Origin: JBCFBK01 sp038562555
GTDB lineage: Bacteria > Bacteroidota > Bacteroidia > Bacteroidales > Prolixibacteraceae
NCBI GenBank assembly: GCA_038562555.1
Contig: JBCFBK010000021.1
Location: 1 to 64,000, forward strand
Direction: 5' to 3'
Length of the DNA stretch: 64,000 bases
Position numbers and translations under genes: made by a program. The notes beneath the pieces are model-generated. The model made no database searches. It saw nothing but the letters and a program-made list of their open reading frames with translations, and had not been told where the DNA came from. Each line of letters begins with the position of its first letter. The stretch's first letter is position 1. Positions 7,367 to 16,181 of the stretch are shown piece by piece.

Positions 7367-10300
7367 ATGAAAAAATATTTGTTGGAAGAATCTATTGACC
7401 TAACGAAACTAATTCGAACGATGAAGATAACCTGCTTTCTGCTTATTGCGTTTGCATCGGCCACGTTTGCAATCCATGCGAACTCACAGGTTACCAGAGT
7501 CTCGATCGATATGAAAAACGAAACTTTAGCTAAAGTGATCGACGAGATTGAACGGCAGACAGGGTATCTGTTTGTTTATAATGCAAATGAAATTAACCTG
7601 GAGCAAAAAGTTTCTGTGAGCGCCCGGCAAAAATCGGTCACTGACTTACTGGCTGCTGTTTTTGACAAAACAGACATCGGTTTTGCACTGGAAGGGTACA
7701 ATATCATGCTGATGCAACGAACCAGCCTGCAACCCCGGGAAAAGCGGGTCACGGGAAAGGTGACCGACGAGGAGCGTAAGCCATTGCCGGGGGTGACCAT
7801 CACCGTTGTAGGCACGACCCGGGGAGTGATCACGGATAATGATGGAACTTACTCTATTGACGTTGCTCCGAACGACAAACTGGTCTTCTCATTCATTGGC
7901 ATGGAAAGCCAGATCCTTGATGTGGGAAGTCAGACAAAAATCAATGTTCAGTTGAAGGAAAAATCATCGGAACTGGACGAAGTAACAGTGGTAGCATTTG
8001 GGAAGCAAAGGAAAGAAAGCGTGATTGCCTCGGTAACTACCGTGAGGCCTGCGGAACTGAAGGTGCCATCCAACAATCTGACAACAGCGCTTGCCGGCCG
8101 CATGGCAGGAGTGATCTCCTATCAGCGCAGCGGTGAACCTGGCGCCGATAATGCCGAATTTTTTATCCGGGGAGTAACGACATTCGGGTATAAAAAAGAT
8201 CCGCTGATCCTCATCGATGGCATAGAAAGCACATCGACCGATTTGGCCCGCTTGCAGGCAGACGACGTGGAAAGTTTTTCGATCATGAAAGATGCTACTG
8301 CCACAGCGCTCTACGGCAGTCGTGCCGCCAACGGGGTAATCCTCATCAAAACCAAAGAGGGGAAAGAAGGAAAAGCGAACATTTCCGTTCGTTATGAAAG
8401 TTCGGTTTCAATGCCTACCCGTGACGTGGAGTTGGCCGATCCCATAACGTATATGAAGCTGCATAATGAAGCGGTGCTGACGCGTGATGCGTCGGGAGTA
8501 TTACCCTATTCGCCGCAGAAAATTGATAACACGATCGCAGGGATTAACCGGTATATGTATCCCACCACCGACTGGAAAAAAGAACTTGTCAGGGATTATG
8601 CTTTAAATCAAAGCGTTAATCTGAATGTAAGCGGCGGAGGAAAGGTGGCACGTTATTATGTTGCAGGGGCATTTAATCAGAGTAACGGCTTGCTGGAAGT
8701 TGACAACCGCAATAATTTTAACAGCAATGTTGACCTGAAAACCTATTCGCTGCGTTCTAATGTAAATATAAACCTGACACGTACTACAGAGCTTAATGTT
8801 CGCCTTAGCGGAACATTCGACGACTATATCGGACCAATAGACGGAGGCACCCAGGTGTACCGGAATATTATGCGGACCAATCCGGTATATTTCCCTCCAT
8901 TTTACCCTGCCGGCGATGAGCATCAGTATGTGCAGCATATCATGTTCGGCAACTACGATAACGGGAGCCGCAATTATTTCATGAACCCGTACGCGGAAAT
9001 GGTAAAAGGTTACAAGGAATATTCCAGATCGGTAATGTCGGCACAATTCGAAGTCAAACAGGATCTTTCTTTCCTGGCAGATGGGCTGACAGTCAGGACG
9101 ATGGTAAATACTATGCGGAATACCTATTTTGATGTAACCCGGGCTTACCGGCCGTTTTGGTACCAGGCAACCGGGTACGACAAATACGACGACAGCTATT
9201 CGCTGGTACTTCTCAACGAGCAGGAAGGAACTGAATACCTCGATTATTCGCCGGGAGGCAAAGACGTACAATCAAGTTTTTACCTGGAGTCGGCTTTGGA
9301 CTATAATCGTACATTCAACGACAAACATACGGTTAGCGGCTTACTGGTATTTATGATGCAAAACAGACTGACAGGCAACGCTGATGATCTGCAGTCGTCT
9401 CTGCCATTTCGCAATGTCGGACTGGCGGGACGGGCCACCTATTCATACAGGAGTAAATATTTTACTGAATTCAATTTCGGATATAATGCTTCAGAGCGGT
9501 TCGACCAGGATCACCGCTGGGGTTTCTTCCCTTCGGCGGGGATTGCCTGGAATATTTCCAACGAACCATTCTGGGAACCTGTTAAACATACCGTTAATAA
9601 TCTGAAGTTGAAAGCCACGTTTGGATTGACCGGGAACGATGCGATCGGTGCCGCAGGCGATCGCTTTCTCTACTTGTCGAACGTCAATATGAATGATGCG
9701 GACAGAGGTGCGGTGTTCGGCCGTGATAACGGATACAGTCAGGCCGGCATATCGGTGTCTCAGTATCCTGACCCCACCATTACGTGGGAAAAGGCAGAAA
9801 AAGTAAATCTGGGGATAGAGTTAGGCCTTTTTAATCAATGGCAGCTACAGGTCGACGTGTATCAGGAAACCCGGAGTAACATTTTACAAACGAGAGTTTC
9901 CACTCCCGCGGAGATGGGACTTTCCGCCCAACCAAAGGCCAATATCGGCAAGGCTGAAGGAAAAGGAATAGATCTTTCGGTCGATTACAGTAAGAACTTC
10001 AATAACGGCATCTGGCTGCAGGCAATGGCCAATTTCACGTATGCCACCAGCAAATTTCTGGTCTATGAAGAATACGATTATCAGGATGCGCCATGGAGGT
10101 CCCATCTGGGCTATCCGATCCATCAGGAGTGGGGCTATCTCGCTGAACGCCTGTTTGTCGACGATGCGGAAGCTTCCAAGTCCCCCCGCCAGAATTTCGG
10201 AGAATACGGGGGCGGCGATATCAAGTACCGCGATATGAATGATGACGGACAGATTACAGAGCTGGACCAGGTTCCTCTTGGTTTCCCTACCACGCCGGAG

Positions 10301-10828
10301 ATCGTTTATGGCTTTGGTTTTTCAATTGGATATAAAAGTCTGGACTTTTCAGCATTTTTCCAGGGGTTGGCACGTGAATCGTTCTGGATTAATCCGGATG
10401 CCACGGCACCGTTCGTTCCTTTCAGGTATCAATCGGAAATTGACAATAACCAGTTGACAAATGTCGTCCTTCAAAACCAACTATTGAAAGCTTACGCCGA
10501 CGATCACTGGTCGGAAGACCGTCAAAATTTACATGCCTTGTGGCCGCGGTTAAGTACAACATCTGCGGGAAATGATAATAATTCGCAAACCAGCACCTGG
10601 TTTATGCGCGACGGATCATTTCTCCGTCTGAAAAAAGTCGAGATTGGATACACGTTGCCCAAACAACTCCTTCAAAAGATCTATATGCAATCCCTGAGGG
10701 TCTATGTGAACAGTACCAATCCATTGTGTTGGAGTAAGTTTAAATTGTGGGATGTGGAAATGGGAGGTAACGGGTTAGGTTATCCCATCCAAAAAGTGTT
10801 TAATGCCGGTGTTCAGTTATCTTTTTAA
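7367..10828 (+). CDS. SusC-family TonB-dependent receptor with STN signalling domain
   Basis: A 1153-residue outer-membrane transporter. A signal anchor lies near residues 24-42. The STN domain (about 45-120: VSIDMKNETLAKVIDEIE, YLFVYNANE) talks to FecR. A carboxypeptidase-regulatory-like domain follows (about 128-200: VTGKVTDEERKPLPGVTITV). Then come a TonB-box region (LDEVTVVAFGKQRK), the plug (residues about 220-330, ALYGSRAANGVILIKTKEG) and the 22-strand barrel ending in ...VQLSF, a usual terminal aromatic for barrel insertion. It forms the glycan import complex with the SusD lipoprotein encoded 8 bases downstream. Presence of STN ties it to the upstream sigma/FecR pair. The imported glycan is unknown; the two later lipoproteins suggest a surface complex. 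Confidence 0.95.
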   Translation: MKKYLLEESIDLTKLIRTMKITCFLLIAFASATFAIHANSQVTRVSIDMKNETLAKVIDEIERQTGYLFVYNANEINLEQKVSVSARQKSVTDLLAAVFDKTDIGFALEGYNIMLMQRTSLQPREKRVTGKVTDEERKPLPGVTITVVGTTRGVITDNDGTYSIDVAPNDKLVFSFIGMESQILDVGSQTKINVQLKEKSSELDEVTVVAFGKQRKESVIASVTTVRPAELKVPSNNLTTALAGRMAGVISYQRSGEPGADNAEFFIRGVTTFGYKKDPLILIDGIESTSTDLARLQADDVESFSIMKDATATALYGSRAANGVILIKTKEGKEGKANISVRYESSVSMPTRDVELADPITYMKLHNEAVLTRDASGVLPYSPQKIDNTIAGINRYMYPTTDWKKELVRDYALNQSVNLNVSGGGKVARYYVAGAFNQSNGLLEVDNRNNFNSNVDLKTYSLRSNVNINLTRTTELNVRLSGTFDDYIGPIDGGTQVYRNIMRTNPVYFPPFYPAGDEHQYVQHIMFGNYDNGSRNYFMNPYAEMVKGYKEYSRSVMSAQFEVKQDLSFLADGLTVRTMVNTMRNTYFDVTRAYRPFWYQATGYDKYDDSYSLVLLNEQEGTEYLDYSPGGKDVQSSFYLESALDYNRTFNDKHTVSGLLVFMMQNRLTGNADDLQSSLPFRNVGLAGRATYSYRSKYFTEFNFGYNASERFDQDHRWGFFPSAGIAWNISNEPFWEPVKHTVNNLKLKATFGLTGNDAIGAAGDRFLYLSNVNMNDADRGAVFGRDNGYSQAGISVSQYPDPTITWEKAEKVNLGIELGLFNQWQLQVDVYQETRSNILQTRVSTPAEMGLSAQPKANIGKAEGKGIDLSVDYSKNFNNGIWLQAMANFTYATSKFLVYEEYDYQDAPWRSHLGYPIHQEWGYLAERLFVDDAEASKSPRQNFGEYGGGDIKYRDMNDDGQITELDQVPLGFPTTPEIVYGFGFSIGYKSLDFSAFFQGLARESFWINPDATAPFVPFRYQSEIDNNQLTNVVLQNQLLKAYADDHWSEDRQNLHALWPRLSTTSAGNDNNSQTSTWFMRDGSFLRLKKVEIGYTLPKQLLQKIYMQSLRVYVNSTNPLCWSKFKLWDVEMGGNGLGYPIQKVFNAGVQLSF

Positions 10829-10836
10829 ACAAACGG

Positions 10837-12915
10837 ATGATGAAAAATACGATTAAGCGAGAGCAAGGACCAAATGTGTTTGAGGCTCTGCCGAGCGCAA
10901 GTATTTTGCGCGCAGCGAAAAATACGATTAAGCGAGAGCAAAGACCAAACGTGTTTGAGGCTCTGCCGGGCGCGAACAATTTGCGCGACAAAGGAGCGAA
11001 AAATCTATTAAAAATAGTATTAGTCATTGGAATACTTGGTTTATCCAGTGCATGCGATAAATTTCTGGATATCGTACCGGACAACGTGGCGACCATCGAT
11101 TATGCTTTCCGGTTGCGGAGTACAGCCGAACGGTTTTTGTTTACCTGTTACTCCTACATGCCGTCCCAGGGATCCATAAGCGGGAATCCGGCTTTTTTTG
11201 CCGGTGACGAACTCTGGCTTCCACCCACCAATACAAACATTGTTGCCTGGCAAATTGCTCGGGGCAATCAGCGTGTCGTGGATCCCTACTGTAATTTCTG
11301 GCAGGGAATTCAAAACGGTCGCGACATGTACGAAGGGATTCGTCAATGCAACATCTTTTTGGAGAATATCGGTATTGTGCCCGATATGGAAGAATCAGAA
11401 AAGAAACGATGGACAGCGGAAGTCAAATTCTTAAAAGCGTACTATCATTTTTGGCTGACACGGTTATATGGACCAATTGTGCTGATCAAAGAAAACCTGC
11501 CGGTTTCAGCGTCTCCCGAAGAAGTAAAGATCCCCCGTACGCCGGTAGATGAATGTTTTTCATATATCGTGCAGTTGCTCGATGAGGCTGAGCCTGATTT
11601 GCCTGATCTTATTGACAATGAGGCATCAGAGCTTGGGCGAATAACCAAGGCAATCGAATTAAGTGTAAAGGCGCAGGTGCTGATAACGGCGGCAAGTCCG
11701 CTATTTAACGGCAACCCGGATTATCAGGGATTTGTAAATAAAGACGGAACCGCGCTCTTTAATACGACACCGGACCCTGATAAATGGGTAAAAGCAGCGG
11801 ATGCATGTCGCGAGGCCATCACATTTTGCGAATCCCAGGGGCATCAGCTTTATTACTACCAACCTCAGTTTTCGCAGTATAACCTCTCCGATACGACTCT
11901 GACCCAAATGAGCATCCGTAATGCTGTGTGCGAGAAATGGAACCCGGAGGTCATCTGGGCAAACACGCTGAACATGTCGGATCAATCCAGCAGAATACAA
12001 GCGGGAGCCACTCCCCGCGGTTTGGATCCGGAACACACAGATAATAGCGGAACGTCCGGAAGTCTGGCACCCACGTTAAAGATTGCTGAAATGTTTTACA
12101 GTGATCATGGAGTTCCCATTGCGGAAGACAAGACCTGGGACTATGCCGGACGTTTCAATCTGAAAGTTGCAGGTGAAACGGAGAGATTTAATCTGAAAGA
12201 AGGATATACCACCGCTAAGCTGAATTTTAACCGTGAACCGCGTTTTTATGCCGGCCTGGGCTTCGATGGAGGAATCTGGTATGGACAGGGACGTTATGAT
12301 GATAAAAGCACCGACCTGCTGTATGTTCAGAGTAAGAGCGGCCAGGCAGCTGCCAAAATCACGGAAAGTTCATATTCGACTACCGGTTACTGGCCCAAAA
12401 AAGTGGTCCATTTCCAAAGCATTATCGGAGACGGGAATACTTTTACCCGGCAAAATTATCCCTGGCCCGTGATCCGCCTGGCCGATCTGTACCTGATGTA
12501 TGCTGAAGCGCTGAACGAGATTAGCAGCGCGCCGGTGCAGGAGGTTTACCAGTATATTAACCGGGTCAGGAGCAGAGCGGGAATCCCTGCAGTAGAAGAC
12601 GCATGGACAAATTATTCAAGGAATCCGGGCAAATTCCAGACTCAGGCCGGTATGCGCGATATTATCCATCGCGAACGCCTTATCGAACTGGCTTTCGAAG
12701 GTCATCGTTACTGGGAACTTCGCCGGTGGAAAGAAGCTGTAAACGAGCTGAATAATCCGGTTAAAGGTTGGGACCTGGAACAGGAAACTGCGGAAGGGTA
12801 CTATCGTGAGCGGATTATTTTTGATCAAACCTATTCCACAAGGGACTATCTGTGGCCGCTGAATGAGAATACGATTCTGGCCAACAATAAACTGGTCCAA
12901 AACCCGGGTTGGTAG
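10837..12915 (+). CDS. SusD-like surface lipoprotein with two N-terminal repeat insertions
   Basis: A 692-residue RagB/SusD protein that should cap the preceding SusC barrel and bind the glycan. SusD features include TPR-like helices (WTAEVKFLKAYYHFWLTRLYG), IYLADLYLMYAEALNEI-like segment near the C-terminal third, ERLIELAFEGHRYWELRRWK and the terminal NPGW. The lipobox is LSSAC with Cys at residue 73. In the other SusD proteins of this window with no insert the Cys is at residues 20-21. The difference of about 50 residues equals two copies of a 25-codon repeat that precede the hydrophobic core. No in-frame ATG exists between the repeats and the signal peptide; TTG codons inside the repeats (for example 10981) are the only later alternatives. 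Export therefore needs either a very long n-region or a non-ATG start. Confidence 0.92.
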   Translation: MMKNTIKREQGPNVFEALPSASILRAAKNTIKREQRPNVFEALPGANNLRDKGAKNLLKIVLVIGILGLSSACDKFLDIVPDNVATIDYAFRLRSTAERFLFTCYSYMPSQGSISGNPAFFAGDELWLPPTNTNIVAWQIARGNQRVVDPYCNFWQGIQNGRDMYEGIRQCNIFLENIGIVPDMEESEKKRWTAEVKFLKAYYHFWLTRLYGPIVLIKENLPVSASPEEVKIPRTPVDECFSYIVQLLDEAEPDLPDLIDNEASELGRITKAIELSVKAQVLITAASPLFNGNPDYQGFVNKDGTALFNTTPDPDKWVKAADACREAITFCESQGHQLYYYQPQFSQYNLSDTTLTQMSIRNAVCEKWNPEVIWANTLNMSDQSSRIQAGATPRGLDPEHTDNSGTSGSLAPTLKIAEMFYSDHGVPIAEDKTWDYAGRFNLKVAGETERFNLKEGYTTAKLNFNREPRFYAGLGFDGGIWYGQGRYDDKSTDLLYVQSKSGQAAAKITESSYSTTGYWPKKVVHFQSIIGDGNTFTRQNYPWPVIRLADLYLMYAEALNEISSAPVQEVYQYINRVRSRAGIPAVEDAWTNYSRNPGKFQTQAGMRDIIHRERLIELAFEGHRYWELRRWKEAVNELNNPVKGWDLEQETAEGYYRERIIFDQTYSTRDYLWPLNENTILANNKLVQNPGW
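10843..11004 (+). repeat. tandem 75-base coding repeat (two units)
   Basis: The sequence beginning AAAAATACGATTAAGCG at 10843 recurs at 10918, exactly 75 bases (25 codons) later. The two units encode KREQGPNVFEALPSASILR and KREQRPNVFEALPGANNLR. Each ends in a small hairpin built on TTTGCGCG...GCGAAAA; the second end has a 6-base insertion. Related copies lie at 35941-36031 and 47385-47417. Confidence 0.85.
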
Positions 12916-13022
12916 ATTCAACGCAACGACACGAAGACGCCAGGTTTGTAATTTGTCTCTTATAGGTTTATAGCGTCTATGCGACTTCGCGTTTAAAGGA
13001 TACAAAACTAAAATTACACGAG

Positions 13023-14219
13023 ATGAAAAATATAATTTATACATGCCTTTTTTTAACCGGGCTTTTTCTTTCCGGCTGCGAGGAACCTGAAAAGGGGATA
13101 CCCGTGAATGAAAATGATATTTCCCCTGCGCCTGTCAGTAATGTAGAAGTGAAGAATATACCGGGAGGGGCAACTTTATCGTATGCACTGCCCGAAAGTG
13201 AAAACTTACTTTATGTAGTGGCAGAATACTCGATACATAACGGGGTTATTCTGGAAAAGAAGGCTTCATATTACAACAACAGTCTGACGATCGAGGGATT
13301 TCCGGATACAAATCCCTATGAAGTAAAATTATATGCTGTTTCGAGGGGCGACAAAAAGTCATCGCCGGTCAGCGCCACCATTAATCCTTTAACGCCACCT
13401 GTCGTTTCAGTCTTTGGTTCGCTGTCGGCAATCCCCACATTTGGAGGAGTCAATATCAGTTTTGAAAACAACAACGAGGCGGATCTGAAAATAACGGTAC
13501 TGACTACCGATTCACACGGTGATCTGTATCCGGCAGAAACGTATTATACCAAAAGGAAAAACGGGAGCTTTTCGGTGCGGGGATTTGAACCGGTGGAAAG
13601 AAAATTCGGATTTTATATTCGTGACCGGTGGGAGAATTATTCAGATACCTTGTTTGCCGAATTAACGCCCTATTATGAAGAAAAACTGGATAAGTCGAAG
13701 TTTAGAGCAGTAGAACTTGCCTCGGACACCTATCAGCCGCATATTTCCATTGGAATGACAGCTATGTGGGATGATATCTGGAATGCAAATCAGCCGGTTT
13801 TCCACACAAAACCCAATACAGGTATCCCGCAGTCATTCACGGTTGATCTGGGAGCAAAGGCCAAATTAAGCCGTTTTAAGTTTTACCACCGGCTTAGCGG
13901 GAACGGCGGCCAGGGATCAGATGGTCAGTATAATGCCGGCGACCCGCAGATACTGCAGGTCTATGGAAGTAATGATCCTACTGATAACTGGGATAGTTGG
14001 ACGCTTTTGGGAACGTTCCAGTCGGTGAAGCCGTCGGGACTTCCGGGTGTACAATTTAATGCCGAGGATATCCAGTTTGCCTGTGTGGACGGAGAAGATT
14101 TCGAGTTTCCGTTGGATGCTCCAGCCGTTCAGTATTTGCGGGTTAAAACCACGAAGGTTTGGGGAGGTGTTACCTATGTGTATTATTCGGAGCTTACGTT
14201 CTGGGGAGAAGTTCAATAA
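13023..14219 (+). CDS. DUF4959/DUF5126/DUF5000 surface lipoprotein
   Basis: A 398-residue lipoprotein: the signal peptide ends at LFLSGC with Cys 19. It has the layout of Bacteroidota PUL proteins: an N-terminal Ig/FnIII-like DUF4959 (about 30-125, VKNIPGGATLSYALP), a central DUF5126-like part (about 125-220, FYIRDRWENYSD) and a C-terminal DUF5000 discoidin-like domain (about 235-398, SFTVDLGAKAKLSRFKFYHR, YLRVKTTKVWGG, YSELTFWG). Such proteins are surface glycan-binding or complex-forming partners of SusCD. It lies 107 bases after the susD gene, on the same strand, and before a second lipoprotein with a discoidin end. The domain names come from memory of the family; the lipoprotein and discoidin-like reading is clear from the sequence. 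Confidence 0.85.
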   Translation: MKNIIYTCLFLTGLFLSGCEEPEKGIPVNENDISPAPVSNVEVKNIPGGATLSYALPESENLLYVVAEYSIHNGVILEKKASYYNNSLTIEGFPDTNPYEVKLYAVSRGDKKSSPVSATINPLTPPVVSVFGSLSAIPTFGGVNISFENNNEADLKITVLTTDSHGDLYPAETYYTKRKNGSFSVRGFEPVERKFGFYIRDRWENYSDTLFAELTPYYEEKLDKSKFRAVELASDTYQPHISIGMTAMWDDIWNANQPVFHTKPNTGIPQSFTVDLGAKAKLSRFKFYHRLSGNGGQGSDGQYNAGDPQILQVYGSNDPTDNWDSWTLLGTFQSVKPSGLPGVQFNAEDIQFACVDGEDFEFPLDAPAVQYLRVKTTKVWGGVTYVYYSELTFWGEVQ

Positions 14220-14249
14220 TTTGTAACAGATTTATGAATTCAAAAAAAG

Positions 14250-15431
14250 ATGACAATGAATAACACAAATATTAACCTGCGTTGCCGGTTGCATTTCGTG
14301 ATCAGACTCGCTGTTTGGGTATACCTTCCGCTGGTTATTGGGAACATCGCATGCAGTAAGATAGACGATCCGTACCGCGATTTCTGGAAAGATGGCGAGA
14401 AAGTATATCCCGCATCACCGGATTCAGTCAAAGTACATCCCGGGAAAAACCGGATTGAACTAACCTGGCTGACCCAGGGAGATCCCTCTGTAAACAAGGC
14501 AAAGATTTTTTGGAATAATGGAAAGGATTCTCTGGAAGTCCCCGTTGAGCGGGAGCCGGGTAGCAATAAGGCAGACACGATAAAGGTTATGTTCTCAGAG
14601 ATGCAGGAGGGTTCATATTCTTTTTCGATCTGCACTTACGATAATTTGGGAAATAAATCCATTCCTGTCAATGCAGTGGGGCGGGTATATGGCGATGAGT
14701 ACGTTAATTCTTTGCTCATCCGGTTAATTCAGAGCGCTACGTATATCGATGATTCCCTCAGGATCGCCTGGGGTAATCCGGCCGATGCAAGCTCGATCGG
14801 GTCGGAGTTGGTTTACACGGATCTATCGGGCTCCAGCCGTCACCTGTATGTAGCACCGGATGCCGACAGCACCAAAATCGGAGATTATGATTTCAGTGCC
14901 GGAAACACGTTTACATACCGGACCTTGTATCTTCCCCATCCGTTGGCGCTCGACACGTTTTACACCGGATTCAACGTGGTGCGGGTAAAAGGCCCCCGGG
15001 TTGAGCTATCCAGAACAGGATGGACGGTGACTGCTTCCAGTTTTGATTCACGGTCAGGATCTTCCTATCGCCCCCCTCAAAATACAATCGACGGCAATCC
15101 CTCATCCATATGGGTTAATCAAATATCTCCCCCAACAAGCTATCCGCATTGGTTATTGGTCGATATGGGCGTTGTTACGGAAAGGGTTGAGGGAATCACA
15201 ATTCTGGTGCAGAATAAAAATGAGACACCAAAGACAGTCGAGATTTCGGTCAGTGAGGACAACGTCAACTGGACTTTTGCCGGCAGGTACAGCGTGGCAA
15301 GAATAACCACATTGCAATACCTCGATTTTCAGGAATCTCAAAATGTAAGGTACTTCAAGCTGACAGCAGTCGAACCGCACGGGAACACCTCCAACATCAT
15401 TGTCGCAGAAGTTGGTGCATTTGTCCGCTGA
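14250..15431 (+). CDS. DUF4998 plus discoidin (F5/8 type C) lipoprotein
   Basis: A 393-residue protein with a lipobox GNIAC (Cys 35). The front part (about 40-160) resembles DUF4998, an Ig-like module frequent in Bacteroidota PUL lipoproteins (KVHPGKNRIELTWLTQGDPSV, KIFWNN). The last 140 residues form a discoidin-type galactose-binding fold (NTIDGNPSSIWVNQ, PHWLLVDMG, VEGITILVQNK, FKLTAVEPHG). It is probably a surface glycan-binding component of PUL 1. The gene lies 30 bases after the DUF5000 protein and is the last gene before a strong terminator. ATG 14250 and ATG 14256 are both possible; the long positively charged n-region is compatible with either. Confidence 0.85.
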   Translation: MTMNNTNINLRCRLHFVIRLAVWVYLPLVIGNIACSKIDDPYRDFWKDGEKVYPASPDSVKVHPGKNRIELTWLTQGDPSVNKAKIFWNNGKDSLEVPVEREPGSNKADTIKVMFSEMQEGSYSFSICTYDNLGNKSIPVNAVGRVYGDEYVNSLLIRLIQSATYIDDSLRIAWGNPADASSIGSELVYTDLSGSSRHLYVAPDADSTKIGDYDFSAGNTFTYRTLYLPHPLALDTFYTGFNVVRVKGPRVELSRTGWTVTASSFDSRSGSSYRPPQNTIDGNPSSIWVNQISPPTSYPHWLLVDMGVVTERVEGITILVQNKNETPKTVEISVSEDNVNWTFAGRYSVARITTLQYLDFQESQNVRYFKLTAVEPHGNTSNIIVAEVGAFVR

Positions 15432-15510
15432 TTGTACCCTGTTCCTGTCAGTTGGAAGATGAGATGATGATTGTCGTATCGATGGAACTGGCAGATCATG
15501 ATCATAGCAA

Positions 15511-15554
15511 AAACCGAAGGCAGTTTTATCGTACTGTCTTCGGTTTCACTTTTT
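15511..15554 (+). terminator. Rho-independent terminator of PUL 1
   Basis: AAACCGAAG (15511-15519) pairs with CTTCGGTTT (15538-15546), and CAGT (15521-15524) pairs with ACTG (15533-15536) across a one-by-one mismatch. The loop is 8 bases and CACTTTTT follows. It closes the PUL 1 operon before the hicBA pair. Confidence 0.85.
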
Positions 15555-15626
15555 GAATTCCCTCATCGGCGGAGCCTGGTTCAGATCGCAATTCAGGACA
15601 GAGAAGTATAGTAATTTAATCAATAC

Positions 15627-15657
15627 TTGATTTATTGGACGAATAATTTTATTTTTG
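15627..15657 (+). promoter_or_regulatory. hicBA promoter
   Basis: TTG at 15627-15629, a 20-base spacer and TATTTTTG at 15650-15657 match the Bacteroidota promoter. The predicted start lies about 18 bases before the hicB ATG at 15680. Confidence 0.7.
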
Positions 15658-15679
15658 AATTTTAACAGAGCGTTTTATC

Positions 15680-15919
15680 ATGATTTTGGAATACATCAAA
15701 TCAGCAATGAAGAATGCCCGGTATGAAATATTGGAGGATCATACCTTTTATGGAGAGATAAGGGATTTTCAAGGTGTATATGCCAATGAACCAACGTTGG
15801 AGGGATGCAGGGAAGAACTTGAAAGCACACTTGAGGATTGGCTGTTGTTTAGTTTAGTCAAAAATCTCCCTATTCCTGAAGTTGATGGTAAAAAGCTTCA
15901 GGTGAAACGTTCTGCCTGA
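15680..15919 (+). CDS. hicB: HicB-like antitoxin
   Basis: A 79-residue protein of the HicB fold. It has the degenerate RNase H-like pattern YEILEDHTFYGEIRDFQGVYAN, then the conserved TLEGCREELESTLEDWL helix. It neutralises the HicA mRNA interferase encoded directly downstream, whose ATG overlaps this stop codon by one base. It is a short form without a separate C-terminal helix-turn-helix or ribbon-helix-helix domain, so autoregulation would have to come from the complex or from elsewhere. Order is antitoxin first, the reverse of many hicAB loci but common in Bacteroidota. It sits between the PUL 1 terminator and a convergent sulfatase gene. Confidence 0.9.
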   Translation: MILEYIKSAMKNARYEILEDHTFYGEIRDFQGVYANEPTLEGCREELESTLEDWLLFSLVKNLPIPEVDGKKLQVKRSA

Positions 15920-16137
15920 TGCCTTCTATCGGGCCCATAAAAAGGTCTGATCTGATCCGCTACCTTAAAAAAGCAGGATTTGATGGTCCTTTCTCAGGAG
16001 GAAAGCACCAATTTATCTTGAAAGGACACCTCCGGCTTACAATACCCAATCCACATCAGCACGACATTTCGCAAAGTTTGCTGGTAAGAATTCTTAAACA
16101 AGCCGGTATTTCTGCGGAGGTGTGGGAGAGTCTGTAG
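15919..16137 (+). CDS. hicA: HicA toxin (mRNA interferase)
   Basis: A 72-residue toxin with the double-stranded RNA-binding-like fold of HicA. It contains KRSDLIRYLKKAGF and the active-site block GGKHQFIL, with H30 as the expected catalytic histidine, then LTIPNPHQHDISQSLLVRILKQAGI. HicA cleaves mRNA when freed from HicB. Translation is coupled to hicB through a one-base stop/start overlap. The gene is full length with the key residues intact, so the module looks functional. The next gene, a sulfatase, is convergent and its stop is 44 bases away. Confidence 0.93.
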   Translation: MPSIGPIKRSDLIRYLKKAGFDGPFSGGKHQFILKGHLRLTIPNPHQHDISQSLLVRILKQAGISAEVWESL

Positions 16138-16181
16138 TTTTTGGTTTTGCAGGATCGGGCTGTAAAAAATCACAGTCTCTG

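Noticed and set aside
8603..9271. Long antisense frame inside the first susC gene (222 codons)
   Set aside because: It mirrors the codon pattern of the strongly supported SusC frame, has no recognisable domain and no promoter.
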